Source of the DNA: Isochrysis galbana
Lineage: Eukaryota; Haptophyta; Isochrysidales; Isochrysidaceae
Direction of reading: 5' to 3'
Length of the DNA: 64,000 nucleotides
Assembly (NCBI GenBank): GCA_018136815.1
Contig: CM030932.1
Span: forward strand, 9,114,001 to 9,178,000
How positions within the stretch are numbered: the stretch's first letter is position 1; each line of letters begins with the position of its first letter. The position numbers were made by a program, and so were the translations under genes. The notes beneath the pieces are model-generated. The model was not told where the DNA came from. It did not search any database and worked only from the letters and a program-made list of their open reading frames with translations. Shown in pieces: positions 10,714 through 21,839 of this stretch.

Positions 10714-10974
10714 TCAAGACGGGATCGACGATTGACGAACGATCTCAGTAGTTGTGCGATTGTCCAACAGCCGAAATCCAAAATGCGCAAGACGAATGGC
10801 CCGATCATCCAACTGGCGGCGACGCGGTGACTGGGCAATATGATGGCATGAGACTCCTGCAATGACCACAACCACCTTGAGATCCCGTCCTTGTCTCTCT
10901 AACGCCTCGTTGTGATGTCGATTGCCAGGAGGGACCAAAATGCTGTCAAGGGGGGATGTCGTTGTTTCTAGCAT
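10714..10974 (-). CDS. Unassigned short ORF
   Basis: An 86-codon frame from ATG 10974 has balanced, protein-like composition (LDSILVPPGNRHHNEALERQ; KVVVVIAGVSCHHIAQSP). It lies just downstream of the UIM-like gene on the same strand. Splice-like signals near 11075 and 10988 would join that gene to sequence here, but in the joined frame a stop follows quickly, so it is treated separately. No family recognised; it could be a gene remnant. Confidence 0.25.
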   Translation of the reverse strand: MLETTTSPLDSILVPPGNRHHNEALERQGRDLKVVVVIAGVSCHHIAQSPRRRQLDDRAIRLAHFGFRLLDNRTTTEIVRQSSIPS

Positions 10975-11061
10975 CCAACCAGGCTATACGCAATAACTCC
11001 ACCTTCTTACGTGCCCCCTCTCCTTGCTGTTTCTTCTGACCCTAGTTGTTTGGCACCCTGT

Positions 11062-11865
11062 TCACACACCCTGGTCACGGTCTGAGGCCCCATTGAAGAA
11101 TCCTAAAACACGCGCACCATCCGGAGTACTGCTCATCGCCTCAGATATTGTCCGCCGAGATGCTATCTCATGCCACTCAAGTTCTTCCTGCTGCAGTCGC
11201 AGCGCAAGCCGGAGCGACGCATCATCGGCATCCAAGTCCATCTGCTCATCGCCGGCACCATTGCCGTTGTGGCTTTGTTCTACTCCACCAAAGACACTCC
11301 CTTGTCTAGCCGAAGACGCAGGTGTGGCCGGTCTTGCTGGTCTTGCAAAATTTTGTGTACCCGGCATCGGCGAATTGGCTTCAATCGCCTGCGCAAGAGC
11401 TGCTTGCTCCTCCTGCTGCAGCCGCCAGGCAAGGGCCAGGCTCTGAGCCTCTAAGTCCCGCGCATCCGCGTCGTGAGCAGAGTGGCCACTCAACGGCGCC
11501 GAGCTCCCACTACCTACAGAGTGGCCGGTGGAGCAAGTTGCACGGGTGTCCAAGCTGTTGTCCGCTCCATCACACGTCGCGCTCGTGCTGATGCTTCCCC
11601 GAGCCAGTGCTTCAGCTGGCGTCTGCAAGAGCTGTTCTCCAATGGAACAGACAGCATGCCCGCTACTCTGCCTGGCACTGCCCCTCGATGGATCTTTCGC
11701 CTCATGCGGCGGACTGTTGCTGCCAGGCGTCTGCACGAGTGACGGCTTGGCCAGCGGCGTCTCCACCGCGGCGAGATGGTCGTCCTGGGTACGCGAGGCG
11801 ACGGCGCGCTGGAGGAGTGGGTCCCACCCCGAGTAGCCCACCGAGAGAGGCAGTAGGAAGCCCAT
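11062..11865 (-). CDS. UIM-like ubiquitin-binding protein
   Basis: Single frame of 267 codons from ATG 11865. The first 120 residues are Ser/Thr/Pro-rich and look disordered. Two similar helices follow: DLEAQSLALAWRLQQEEQ (about 135-155) and DDASLRLALRLQQEELEW (about 214-231). Both have the acidic start, Leu/Ala core and Glu end of ubiquitin-interacting motifs, and they are about 75 residues apart. Between them is a low-complexity linker. UIMs bind ubiquitin, so an adaptor in ubiquitin signalling is plausible. No catalytic domain is visible. The motifs depart from the strict UIM consensus, so binding is inferred. Confidence 0.6.
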   Translation of the reverse strand: MGFLLPLSVGYSGWDPLLQRAVASRTQDDHLAAVETPLAKPSLVQTPGSNSPPHEAKDPSRGSARQSSGHAVCSIGEQLLQTPAEALARGSISTSATCDGADNSLDTRATCSTGHSVGSGSSAPLSGHSAHDADARDLEAQSLALAWRLQQEEQAALAQAIEANSPMPGTQNFARPARPATPASSARQGSVFGGVEQSHNGNGAGDEQMDLDADDASLRLALRLQQEELEWHEIASRRTISEAMSSTPDGARVLGFFNGASDRDQGV

Positions 11866-12847
11866 TCACACGCGCGGCGCCCTCGCACACTCCCCCTTCC
11901 CCTCCTCTCCCCGCGCCCCGCCGCCGAGGCGATTTGAGGCTGCGCGCGCGCGCCTGCGACAAATGGGGGACGGCCAGTAAAGTTTAAAGTACCTGACTGT
12001 CGATATTTGGACTAAATAAACAGAAGCACAGGAGTTTTCTTGTATGATGTGCGAGATCTAAGCCTGAGAGTGGCAACGTCGTCTAGCGGTCTCTCGGAGA
12101 GCGTGGTTCCCTTTGCGATGTTACCCTTCGTCTACACAATGCTGCTATCTATCACTGGGCCCCAATGGGTTGGGGCGAAACATGCATACCCCCGCCGACC
12201 GCCGACCGCCGAGAGCCGCCGAGAGGGATTTGTCTCCCTTTCCCTTTCGCACGCGCACGCGTCTGAGCGCGCGTGCTCTGAGTCTCTACACCCAACACCC
12301 AACACAAGGTTGGACCGAAGACAGGGACCGAACAACTTTTGTCATCAAAATGGTTGTTCGAATCCTCGGACCTGGCCGGGACACAGCGCGCTCTGCGCTT
12401 TGGCTTTGGCGGCGCGAGATTGGTCATTTGAGGAGCCCTCTGTTGGGTCTCCGCGGTCTGATTTGGTCTTTTGCCACAGCGGCTCAAAAGCGACTCAACG
12501 GGGAATAAAGGCTACTGACTCGGGAACTCTTGAGTCCTCTTTGAGTCGATGCAAAAACCCTCTTCAATGTTGACTTGGTCAATTTTCGCTCTTAGAAGTT
12601 AAAGTAGCTATTTGATCGCCCTAACAGTTGTATTCGCATGCCGCATGCAGCTTAATCGGGCGCGAAAAGTCTACCGATGGAGGTGAGGGAGATAGGGAAT
12701 GCCCACACATCCATCCACCTGACGAGGTCCGTTCCGCGTTGGGCGACGATTCACCCTCCCACATTGACCTCTTCTCATTCGAACGGAAGCGGAGCAATGG
12801 TATACATTTTGTGCATGCACGCCTTTCCGGAGAGTCGGACTCTCGAG
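11866..12847. other. Intergenic, no gene seen
   Basis: Some frames are open on both strands between 12040 and 12570 but lack protein-like content. Nothing else was identified. Confidence 0.4.
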
Positions 12848-14210
12848 TCACAAGCGGAATGCGCGGAGGATGTGTGTAGGAACGCAGCTGTGCTCGTCAT
12901 GGAAGCTGTCCAACAAGCGAGCCAGTTTGTCGCCATCGGGCTCTTCATCGCTCGCCTGCGACACACCGAGTTCTTGATAGTGGACGCCCGAGCAAATGAA
13001 TGCCGAGTCGACGCCTGCCCCGTGCGCCCCTAGCACGTCATGAGGCAGAGAGTCGCCGATACCCAGTAAACGTGCGCCCGGCACAACACCAGGCTGATTT
13101 CGGCAAGCCTCATAGATCAACGCATGCGGCTTCCCCACCATGCGAATGTCACTTGCACCCATCATCTTATAGCGCTGTGCGAGCTGGCCAGGCATGGGCG
13201 AGTCTTTTCCTGCAGTGGCCGGGGAGTAGGAGAGATTTTAGCAAGAATTAGTCAAAGCTGGTGAGGCAAGGCGCCTCTGGAGGGGCTGTTGAATGTTTCT
13301 ACGGAAAAAGAAGCACGCTTACCATCTGGCCTGAGAATGTCCGGGTTACTCACAAGGAGTGGAAGCCCTCTTTCGAAAGCACGAGACATCGTTTGCTCTT
13401 CAAGCTCAGCAGAATAGTATATAGCGAGTCCGCCCCCGAGTCCATTGCCATCCGATGCGCTGTCGCCCAGGCCAGTCAATACGGAGAAGAGCCCGCGAGC
13501 CATCACAAAGTCGGCCTCTTCAATGCTAGCAGGCGTGCACCTGTGATGCAGGTGAGGGCGGCAGGCGAAGTAAAATACGGGCCTGTTAGAGTGTTGCAAC
13601 AGACGGCGGCGTGTCGCACTCACCCACATGAGGTGACGTATTCAAGGTCATCCTCTCCATTGCCAAAGACCGTGCACTTTTTGCCAGCAAGATCTGCGAA
13701 GAGTTCTGCTCCCGGCAGCCCTTCCACGATACCGTTGGCCGCACGTCGAAGCCCCTCCCAAACCAAGTCTCCGCTCGTCACCACAGAGATCGGCTGCACC
13801 TCGCCTGTGACTTTCTCGTCCCCGTCGAAGGGTCCAAATCCCATCTTACGGAGTCGTGCAACAGTGTCGACCTTGCGCCGGCTTGAGTTGGAAATGATGC
13901 AAATTTTGGTGCCACACCGCTGCACGTAAGCGACGGCCTGCGTTGCACCTGGATAGGCCACCTTGCCATCGTGTATCACACCGAACTGGTCGAGAAGAAA
14001 GGCGTCGTATGCACTGGCAAGGTCACGGAGCGAAGAGATGCCCGGGGCTGCTGCTGCAGAGAGCACCATACGGCTAGAGCGCGCCAGCGGGACATTGGTG
14101 CGGCTGGACAGGTGGAGGATCGTCGATTTCCCATCGACGGTCTGCGCTGGCCATCCCAGCGGCGTTCGCAGCAGCGCCACCGCCGCAAGCGCGTGCACCA
14201 AGGCGGCCAT
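12848..14210 (-). CDS. HAD-superfamily class IIA hydrolase, probably plastid
   Basis: Three exons, 14210-13624, 13540-13323 and 13209-12848, join in phase (introns of 83 and 113 bases, GT-AG) to give 388 residues. The leader (MAALVHALAAVALLRTPLGW and a Ser/Arg stretch up to about residue 55) suggests a signal plus plastid transit peptide. The mature part matches the TIGR01459-type HAD-IIA family: nucleophile motif DAFLLDQFGVIHDG, Ser motif ISNSSRR, then GKPHALIYEAC with the conserved Lys, and the metal-binding GDSLPHDVLGAHGAGVDSAF near the C-terminus. The first motif has DQFGV, the Asp-x-x-Gly form seen in this subfamily. HAD-IIA enzymes are phosphatases of small molecules such as sugar or nucleotide phosphates. 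The substrate cannot be read from sequence. Length and motif order are complete. Confidence 0.88.
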
Positions 14211-16383
14211 GGTCGTCGTGCGAGCACGCCCCGCCCCCCCCCCCCCCCCCTCCCCCGTTCAGCCTCTTTCTCCCGCCACTTTTCTTTCGGCTGGCTCGGC
14301 CCCCGCCCTCTTCTGGGTAAATCGTGGGCGTTCTTTTTGTCGGAGTTTTCTAGTTGCTCTTGAAGAAAAATGAGTTGGCCTCGCTTCTGATCGAGTTGCA
14401 GGCTGCTGGTGGGATGATCAAACCAACAGATGGGAAGAGAGAGCGCCTCGTACCCGCGTTCCATGATCATGCTGACAAACTGGGGTGTTGGGAGAACATG
14501 ATTTGTGGTTTGTGCATTATGCATTATGCATTGTGGGAGCCTCCGGCCGAAGCCCGAAGAGATGAAGAGATGGATGAGATTGGGCGCAAGCGCCAACGAC
14601 GGACCGCATTGTCGAACTATGAGAGTGAGAGTGAGTGAGAGTGAGAGTGAGTCTGAGCACACATCTCCGCCTGAGGAGAGTAGCATTGTGGATGGGATCA
14701 GGGCTGTCTTTGCGGGTGCAACGGTGCAACTGGGCATGCATGCATGTAATAGTGTAATATAGTAACAGTTGGTCTACATCTCCCATACCCATATACGCGT
14801 CGGCGCGCCATTACTCGCCCAGCGCAGCTTCTGCTGTTGTGTGATCGCATGGGGTATAGGGGGCTGACGGGCTGACTACGGCTCACCATTGAGCATCCGG
14901 CTCCCTCATGTCCACCACCATGCCCAGAAGCCCAGTAGACTTACCATGTGCACTTGGATGGCCCCCTATAGTTGGGCTGTAAGTACTGGTATAAGTACTG
15001 ATACATAAGTATTAGCTCCCCAGGAGCTGATATACTGATGTTAGTGCCTAGGCTGCTAGTTCAAAAATAAAACTGAAAACAAAACTCCGGAACGGGAACG
15101 AGCCCCCGCGAACAAACGCAGAGGCGCGCCCGCCCGCTCCATCTCTCTTGCTAGCTGCCCACCCCCTACTACCTTGGCCTCTTGGCCTCTTCACATGCAC
15201 CTGCCAACTCGTGCTCTCTGTTTGTTTGCGCTGCCCTCCCCTTTGCGCGCGCGCCACGCGCTGCACGCGAACACCCCCCCAGTGAGTATAAGTATAATAA
15301 TAGCGATACTAGAAGTTGTAATAGGGGTGTAAGCTGATATTAGTACTGATGTAAGTACTGATGTAAGTGTAAGCTCAAAACCACCGTAAGCTTACGGACT
15401 CACAGCCCAACTAGGGATGGCCCAATCTCCAATCTGACTCATTTATGAGGCATAGAGCCTGTGGAAGGACACCCCTACCAGGAATCGGAAACCCCCCCCC
15501 CCCTCGTTGGCTGTTCCGATGAGGGCACGCGCACTCTCACAGGGCGTCGTAGATGATGGACCCCCACCCCCACGATCCACGATATTTTTGCACCTCTTGC
15601 CTACAATAAGCCATTCCCATGGTCCATGGTGGGCCCAGATCAAGCTTTGGGGGGGGCTCTAGAAAAAATACCATTAGGGGAGGGGGAAGGACATGCCAGT
15701 AGAGGAATTGGAATTGGAATTGGCCGCCCACGGAGTACTAAGGCTATAGCATTGTGTCTCGGCAACTCCCCTAGCCTCAGCCGCCGGCAGGTGGCCCGCG
15801 GCCCGCGGTTGCGGTTCAAGCTATCAAGTACCAAGAGAAAAACTAAAAAAAAGAGTGGAAGCGCCGATTTCGGCGCTGCGGCAGTAAGGAGTCAAGAGCC
15901 ATCTTTCACTCAGACCCCCAGCCACACAGCCAGCCAGAACGCTCTTTTCTCCGGTCCACACGTGCCCTGCGCTATTCCATATTCCATACTCTAGAGCTAT
16001 TGTTGTTCATTCTCCCTAAAAAATAGCCGGCGTTTACAAGATATTGTAGAGCTACTTCCCCGAAGAAATTCGCGGGCGTCGCCCAACCAGCGCGCCGCCC
16101 CCAAAAGAAGCCCCGCGCGGCCAATTTGGCGCGGCGCGGCTTCCCTCTCTCCCTCATTCTCCTTTCTTTTTCTCTCTACTTCCTTATCCCTGTCTGAGAC
16201 TCTCTCCCCATCCGTCCCCCCCCCCCCCCCCCCCGCTCTCTTCTCTCTCCTCTCCTCTTTCTTCTCTCTCTTCCTGTGGCCGCCCGCGCTCCGACGCTCC
16301 CTCCCCCCGTCTTCCCCGCCGCCCCCCCCCCCCCTTCTCTCCCCTCCTCGCCCGCCCTCAACACCCAGCCCCATAGCCGCGCG
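14211..16383. other. Long intergenic region between divergent genes
   Basis: This 2.2-kb stretch separates the HAD gene (minus) from the TRPM gene (plus). It contains poly-C tracts (14225-14250, 16215-16235, 16322-16334), a GAGAGTGAGAGTGAGTGAGA-type tandem (14620-14655), repeated TAAGTACTGATA-like units (14985-15045 and 15290-15370), and a long pyrimidine tract just upstream of the TRPM start. No gene was recognised. Confidence 0.5.
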
Positions 16384-19300
16384 ATGGAGACGGACGAGTC
16401 GTTGGGCGCCGTGTACCGGCCACTCGTCGCGCACAAGGCGTACAAGATCTCCGACCTCACGTCCTCTGCGTTCCAGGAGCTCGACAAGGAGGCTGCCGAC
16501 CTCCAGCGCCAGAGAGCGGCGGCCATGCTCATCCAGCAGACCTTCCTGCACAAGGAAGCGGTGTTCCGCCTCTTTGGCCCGGCCATCCTGACGCGACGAC
16601 GCGGCGCACCCTCTAACTTCGGTACCATACACTTTCCTGAGGTCAACACCAGGGCCAAGTTTGTCGTCATCTCCAACCATACGTCCGAGGCAAAGCTCTC
16701 CAAGTTTGTCGACAAGTTCTGGAGGATAGAGAAGCCCGAAGTCATCATCTCCGTGACCGGCTCGGCGCAGGACATTCAGCTTAATCCAATCCTGCAAAAT
16801 GCCTTCGACAAGGGGCTCACCTCCGCTGCCGCATCCGCTGGCACGTGGATCATCACTGGTGGCACTGACACGGGTATGCTAGCTTTGCGAAGCCATGGCC
16901 ATTGCAGCTGTGCTCAGCCATGGCCGGTGCAGCCGTGCTCAGCCATGGCCGGTGCGGCCGTGCTCAGCCGTGACCGGTGCAGCCGTGCTCAGCCGTGGCC
17001 GGTGCAGCCGTGCCCCGCCATGGCCGGTGCAGCCGTGCTCAGTCATGGCCGGTGCAGCCGTGCTCAGCCATGGCCGGTGCAGCCGTGCTCAGCCATGGCC
17101 AGTGCAGCCAGGCGCAGCCATGGCTAACACCGCCATGTTGGGAACCTCCTCAGGTTGCACGCAGTGTTGCCCACTGCCGACTCCACACCCTCTCGCTGTA
17201 GGTGTGATGAAGCTGGTTGCATCCTCGTTGCGCCAGTCCGGGGTGCAAGTGCCTCTTATCGGCGTGACGCCTTATGGTGCCGTGGCCAATCGTCATCTGT
17301 TGGATGACGCGCAAGACACGCACATCACGCTCCCTCACATCGCGCCGACGCCTGACGAGGCGTCTCTCAATTCGCACCATACGCACTTCATTCTCGTGGA
17401 GAGCAAGAACGAGATGAAAGCGGCGTGGGGTAATGAGATAAATACCCGGGTCGCGTTGGAAGGCTTCTATCTCAAGCGGCGCAACGTGCCGATGGTCCTC
17501 CTCGTCGTGCAGGGCGGGCCGGGCACGCTCTCGACCGTCCACGCTACTGCAGAGAAGAATTCTCCGATTGTGGTGGTGGCAGGCTCAGGTGGCGCAGCGT
17601 CGGCGATCAAGCACTTCATCGATAAGCGGAGGGAGCTTGAAGAGCGCCATGCTGACGAGGACCAGTGGCCGGACCCGATGTGGCCAACTTCCGATGGAAA
17701 GTTTGAGCCCTTGAGCCAAAAGTTCAATGACCAGAAGCTGGTTAACGGAATCAGCGAGTCTTTGCAGAAGATTTACACTCTAAACAAGCAATCAGGGAAC
17801 AAGCTGATCACCATGTACGAAGTCAATGCTGATGGCGTGCTCTCCTCGAGCGAGGACCTCTCCAATGTGCTGCTACAGGCCATCGTGCGGCTGTGGGTCA
17901 CGGGCGGCAGTAGCCGCGAGACTGAGCTTGATGACAGCCTTCCCCCAACAGATGAGGGATCGAGTCCGAGTCCGCGTCATGGATCTGCCGATGGTAGCAC
18001 TTCAAGAGTGTGTTCGTCACACGGTGAACGAACCCACTCCCGACGGCGCAACCGTGCTATTCAACTTGCTGTCAAGTGGGATCGTCGCGAGGTGGTTGCC
18101 TCCCTCTTCAGCGAGGTAGAAGGCAATCGGAAGGGCTCCGACTTCACACCATCACATCAAGATGCCTTGCAATATGCGTTGGAACTGCGACGCGCATCCA
18201 TCATCGAGCTCCTGCTCTCTTACCCCGGCTTCACCCTGGAAAGAGTCAACCTGTGCCGGCTCTTTTTGCATGATGACGCCTACCGATTCCTTGCGGGCGA
18301 TGAATCGCTCCAAAACAGGTTGATGACGAGCATGCACCTGATCCGGACGAGCTCTCGCTCGGATCGGTTCGCTGTTTTCCAGGAAACCGTCGGCAAGTGG
18401 TTGGAAGAGAAAGTCTCTGCTGACCTTGCGCATGCGGTTCTCCACGCACAGAAGCCTGAATTCAATCATCTCGTCATGTGGGCGCACTTCTTCGGCGAGT
18501 TCGAGCTTGCAGACCTCTTTTGGAAGGAGTGCGATGACCCCGCCCGGGTGGCCCTCCTGGGCGCGCGGCAGTGCCAGCTTATGGGGCAAAAACTTCTCAC
18601 GGCAAGGGCCCAGGTGAGCTATCCAGCATGGTCATGTCGCCTACCACGGCCTGTCGCCCACGTCACACAACTAATGCCCCGGCTCGGTCCGCACTCATCA
18701 ACGCAAGGTCATCTCGTTTGCCCACACGTTGGGCAACCGCTCATGTGATGCATTGAGCCCAAACACCTCCCAGCGCGCCTGGCCCGGTGGCCTGATCGGC
18801 AAACTTTCATCTCGTAGAAGGCAATGCATGCGCACTAGTGAGATCACGCATGTTCAGGATACGTGACACTTTTTGAGCAGCTCGAAGATCCAGCTTCCAC
18901 GCCAATCCCTTCTTGTGTCATTGGCCCTCACACTCCTCGCGCCCGCTCTCGTAACCGCCCCTCTCAGGTGGAGCAGCGGGCCGCCGAGCTGGAGAGCCGC
19001 GCCACCGACGTCATTGACGCCGCCGACTCTCAAGAAGAGGCTTTCCGCGTGCTCGAGCACAAGGTTGGCCGGTATTCACTTCTCGATCTTGCGCTCAAAT
19101 TCCAAATGAAGCGGTTTCTCGCGCATTCCCACTGTCAGGCACTGCTTGATCGTTGGTGGCGAGGTTCTCATGAGCTATCCGCAGTGGAGCTTCCGGAGAA
19201 TGTATCATTGTCCTCGCTCCTCGGCCAGGCTCTCATCCCCGTGGCCAACCCCCACTACCGCAAGCGCGCGTTTCAGATGATCAAGCGTAGAAAGGTCAGC

Positions 19301-21515
19301 GAATCCTCAAAAGACGAAACCTTGCGTGTACTCACGCGATTTGCGAATGTGGCCCATGATGCAGCCTATCAGTCAATCCAAGAGATGCAATACACCGCCT
19401 TGGCCGAGGCGAGGGAGGGAGGAGCCACTGATATCACTCCCGAGGAGGGTGACCGTATCAAAGCCGGTATCTTCTCAAAGAAGCAGCAAGCGCAAATGAA
19501 GACCCTCAAGACGCAAGCACGACCGCGGGGCGTGGGTATGGATTCACATGGGCCGGTGGACCCGGCCGTCGCAACGGAGAACTTGCGCGGCTTCTACCAG
19601 ATCCCATCAGTGGTGTTCGTGTTGCGTTTCTTCATGCACTCCCTCTTCCTATTCCTCTACACGTATATTCTCTCCATCACGGACACGACCCGACTGCCAG
19701 ATGCGTATCCTGAAGTCAGTCTTATAGAAGTGATTTTCATGTGGTGGTCACTATCAATTGTCTTTGACGACGTAGCAAACGCTGTTGACGACGACCAGCA
19801 ATCCACTCCGGATGGGCTCATGATCTTGCGCGATCTTGGCATGATAGCCTGCGCCGCCGCACGTTGTGAGACGGCCAGGGTCCATGCACCTGCCGCCTAT
19901 TCCGCTTACCACACGCTCCTCTCATTCAACATCATTTTCCTCGCGTTCGCGTTGATCGAGTTTCGCTCATACCACCGCTCGATCGGCGTCTTGTACATCA
20001 TGATCAAGCGCATGATGACAGATCTCGTCATCTTCATGGAAGTTTTCTTGTACATTGTGCTTGGTTTCTGTCTCGCCTTTTATGGACTGTACATCGCTGT
20101 CCATGTACGTCGCTCGTGCATTCGAGCAAAGTTCTATGCCACGTGGAACATCTGCTTCAGCACATAGCATGAGCTTGTTGCCCAGTTGCCTCCGCTCACA
20201 GCTACCCATTTCCTCTTCTCATCTAGACCCGATGGGCTATTTTAGCCAGGCAGCTAGCCAGTCATGCCCCATCCCTAAGTGCAAGCGTGAGAGGATTCAA
20301 GCGCGCCCCGGACCCTGAGCAATCGTGTCAATGCTAAGCACAAGCCTTCCATCGCTGCAGGAGGAAGATGTCACCACGGACGGTGTCGTGGCTTCCACAC
20401 CCGCTACCCACGGAACGGCTGCGGAAAGTTACTATGGAGACAGTCCCGGTGCTCTAGCCCAAGACCTCCATCGCCAACTAGAAGCAATCGGAGGTCGAGG
20501 TCTTAGGCTATCACCTCAAGCATTGGACACTACGTCAGCTGTAGCTCCTTCCGGCCAAGTGCTCGGTGAAGGCTTGGCCAAGGTCTCCGCATTCACAGGC
20601 CCAATATTCAATCCGACGTCCGCTTTTATGAAGCCCTTTTGGGCAGTATATGGTGCATTCGAGGTAGAGGAGCTCGCCACCGCTCCATTTGGTGTTGCCG
20701 GACTCATGTGGGTCTACGTACTTATTTCCTCGGTGATCCTCGTCAACCTTCTCGTAGCTATGTTCTCTGACACATATACTCGCGTCCTCGAGCAGTCGGA
20801 GGAGGAGTTCCGCTATCAGCGTTATCAGCGCATGTACATTGCGCAAAACGTTTGGGAGCCGATACCGCCGCCTTTGAACCTCCCCTTCAACGTGCTCAAA
20901 GTGTTGCGCTTCTTTCTGCGCCCAATGCGCAAATGTTGCGAGCCAAGCGGCCCACGGACCCGCGCGCTGTCTCCGCGTGGTGATGGCAAGGGGACTGCCC
21001 CACCAGAGGCCAAACGGCTGCAGCAACGCTACCTCGAGAAAAGCGAGCGAGACCAATCGAGCACAGTTGATGCAAAAACATCGTCGGTGAAAACCTCGGT
21101 GCAAGAGCTTACGGCACAGCAAAATCAGCAATATATCTTGCTAACGGAGCAAATCAAGAGCGTTGCGCATGAGCTCAAGGCACAGAGAGAGCTCATTCAC
21201 TCACTGCTCGAAGGCAAGAATTCATTGGTGGCATCAACTGATGGGACTACATTAGCTTCTACGTCAGCTCTCCAGCCTCTAGAGACATGGGACGCTGTAA
21301 GACCACCTCCGCAGCCCGTTGAGATGCCTGAGCGCGATAACGCGATGGTGGAGGTGCAGAATCGCTCCCAGCTATCCGAAGAGAGTCCCCGTGGGAGTCG
21401 CAGGCGACGCAGCTTCTTGCCCTCCTTCCCTTCGCCCACATTTCACACACCGTCTATTTCAGGCTTCCTCAGCACACCACGCAGCAAGACGTCACCAATA
21501 CCTCATGCGACATAG
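16384..21515 (+). CDS. TRPM-type cation channel
   Basis: Exons 16384-16873, 17202-18613, 18968-20104 and 20361-21515 join in phase to 1397 residues. The N-terminal half is the TRPM homology (SLOG-like) region: FGTIHFPEVNTRAKFVVISN, then TWIITGGTDTG|VMKLVA across intron 1, GVTPYGAVANRHLLDD, and VLLVVQGGPGTLSTVH. An ankyrin-like helical stretch follows. Hydrophobic segments begin about residue 845 (SVVFVLRFFMHSLFLFLYTY) and continue to FMEVFLYIVLGFCLAFYG. The pore region FWAVYGAFEVEELATAPFG (about 1106) leads into S6, WVYVLISSVILVNLLVAMFS (about 1130), then a TRP-box-like region and a short coiled coil. No NUDT9 or kinase domain is present. The family forms tetrameric Ca2+ or monovalent cation channels. 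Intron 1 holds a minisatellite. Family assignment is firm; gating and ligand are unknown. Confidence 0.92.
16895..17130 (+). repeat. 25-base minisatellite inside TRPM intron 1
   Basis: About nine copies of a 25-base unit (core GCCATGGCCGGTGCAGCCGT) with few differences. The unit is not a multiple of three, so all frames look open and alternate between Cys/Pro/Trp-rich and Ala/Gly-rich nonsense. It lies wholly between the splice sites at 16874 and 17201. Confidence 0.85.
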
Positions 21516-21685
21516 TTGCACGCAAGCTATTGCCATGTTGCCAGTAGATTTTCGTCTCATGTTGTGCCCAATGTTTTGAAGCATTCCAAATCACGACCCG
21601 AGGCGAGTCTAGTGTCTTATTTTTGTTTTAAATGTAGCCCGCGTCACTCACTCTTGATGATTTCGCTCTTTTCCACCTCCCTATT
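21516..21685. other. Short TRPM 3' flank
   Basis: AT-richer sequence directly after the TRPM stop codon, probably including the 3' untranslated region. No further feature is seen before the repeat at 21686. Confidence 0.4.
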
Positions 21686-21735
21686 CAACCTACTTTTATA
21701 AGTGGGGGTCAATGGGGGCCTCGCGCCCCCCTCTC
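21686..21735 (+). repeat. Hairpin-tipped repeat F4, copy 1
   Basis: ACCTACTTTTATAAGTGGGG, then CAATGGGGGCCTCGCGCCCC. The G-run and C-run can pair. Inverted copies lie at 26275-26320 and, more diverged, at 59541-59595. Confidence 0.65.
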
Positions 21736-21839
21736 TCCATCACGGACACCCCCCGGGGTGGGCCCGTACAATCAACCCCAGCCCTTGCCCTCTGGCAAGA
21801 GGGTGCAACCTCAGGTTTGGTTGTTTTTTTTGGCAAATG

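Noticed and set aside
12040..12573. 177-codon plus frame and a tRNA-like GTTCGAATCC near 12356
   Set aside because: No cloverleaf can be built around the T-loop-like motif (stems do not pair), and the frame has no protein-like content.
16276..17127. Read-through of TRPM exon 1 into the minisatellite
   Set aside because: The donor at 16874 and acceptor at 17201 restore the conserved GGTDTG-VMKLV sequence. The read-through is repeat nonsense.
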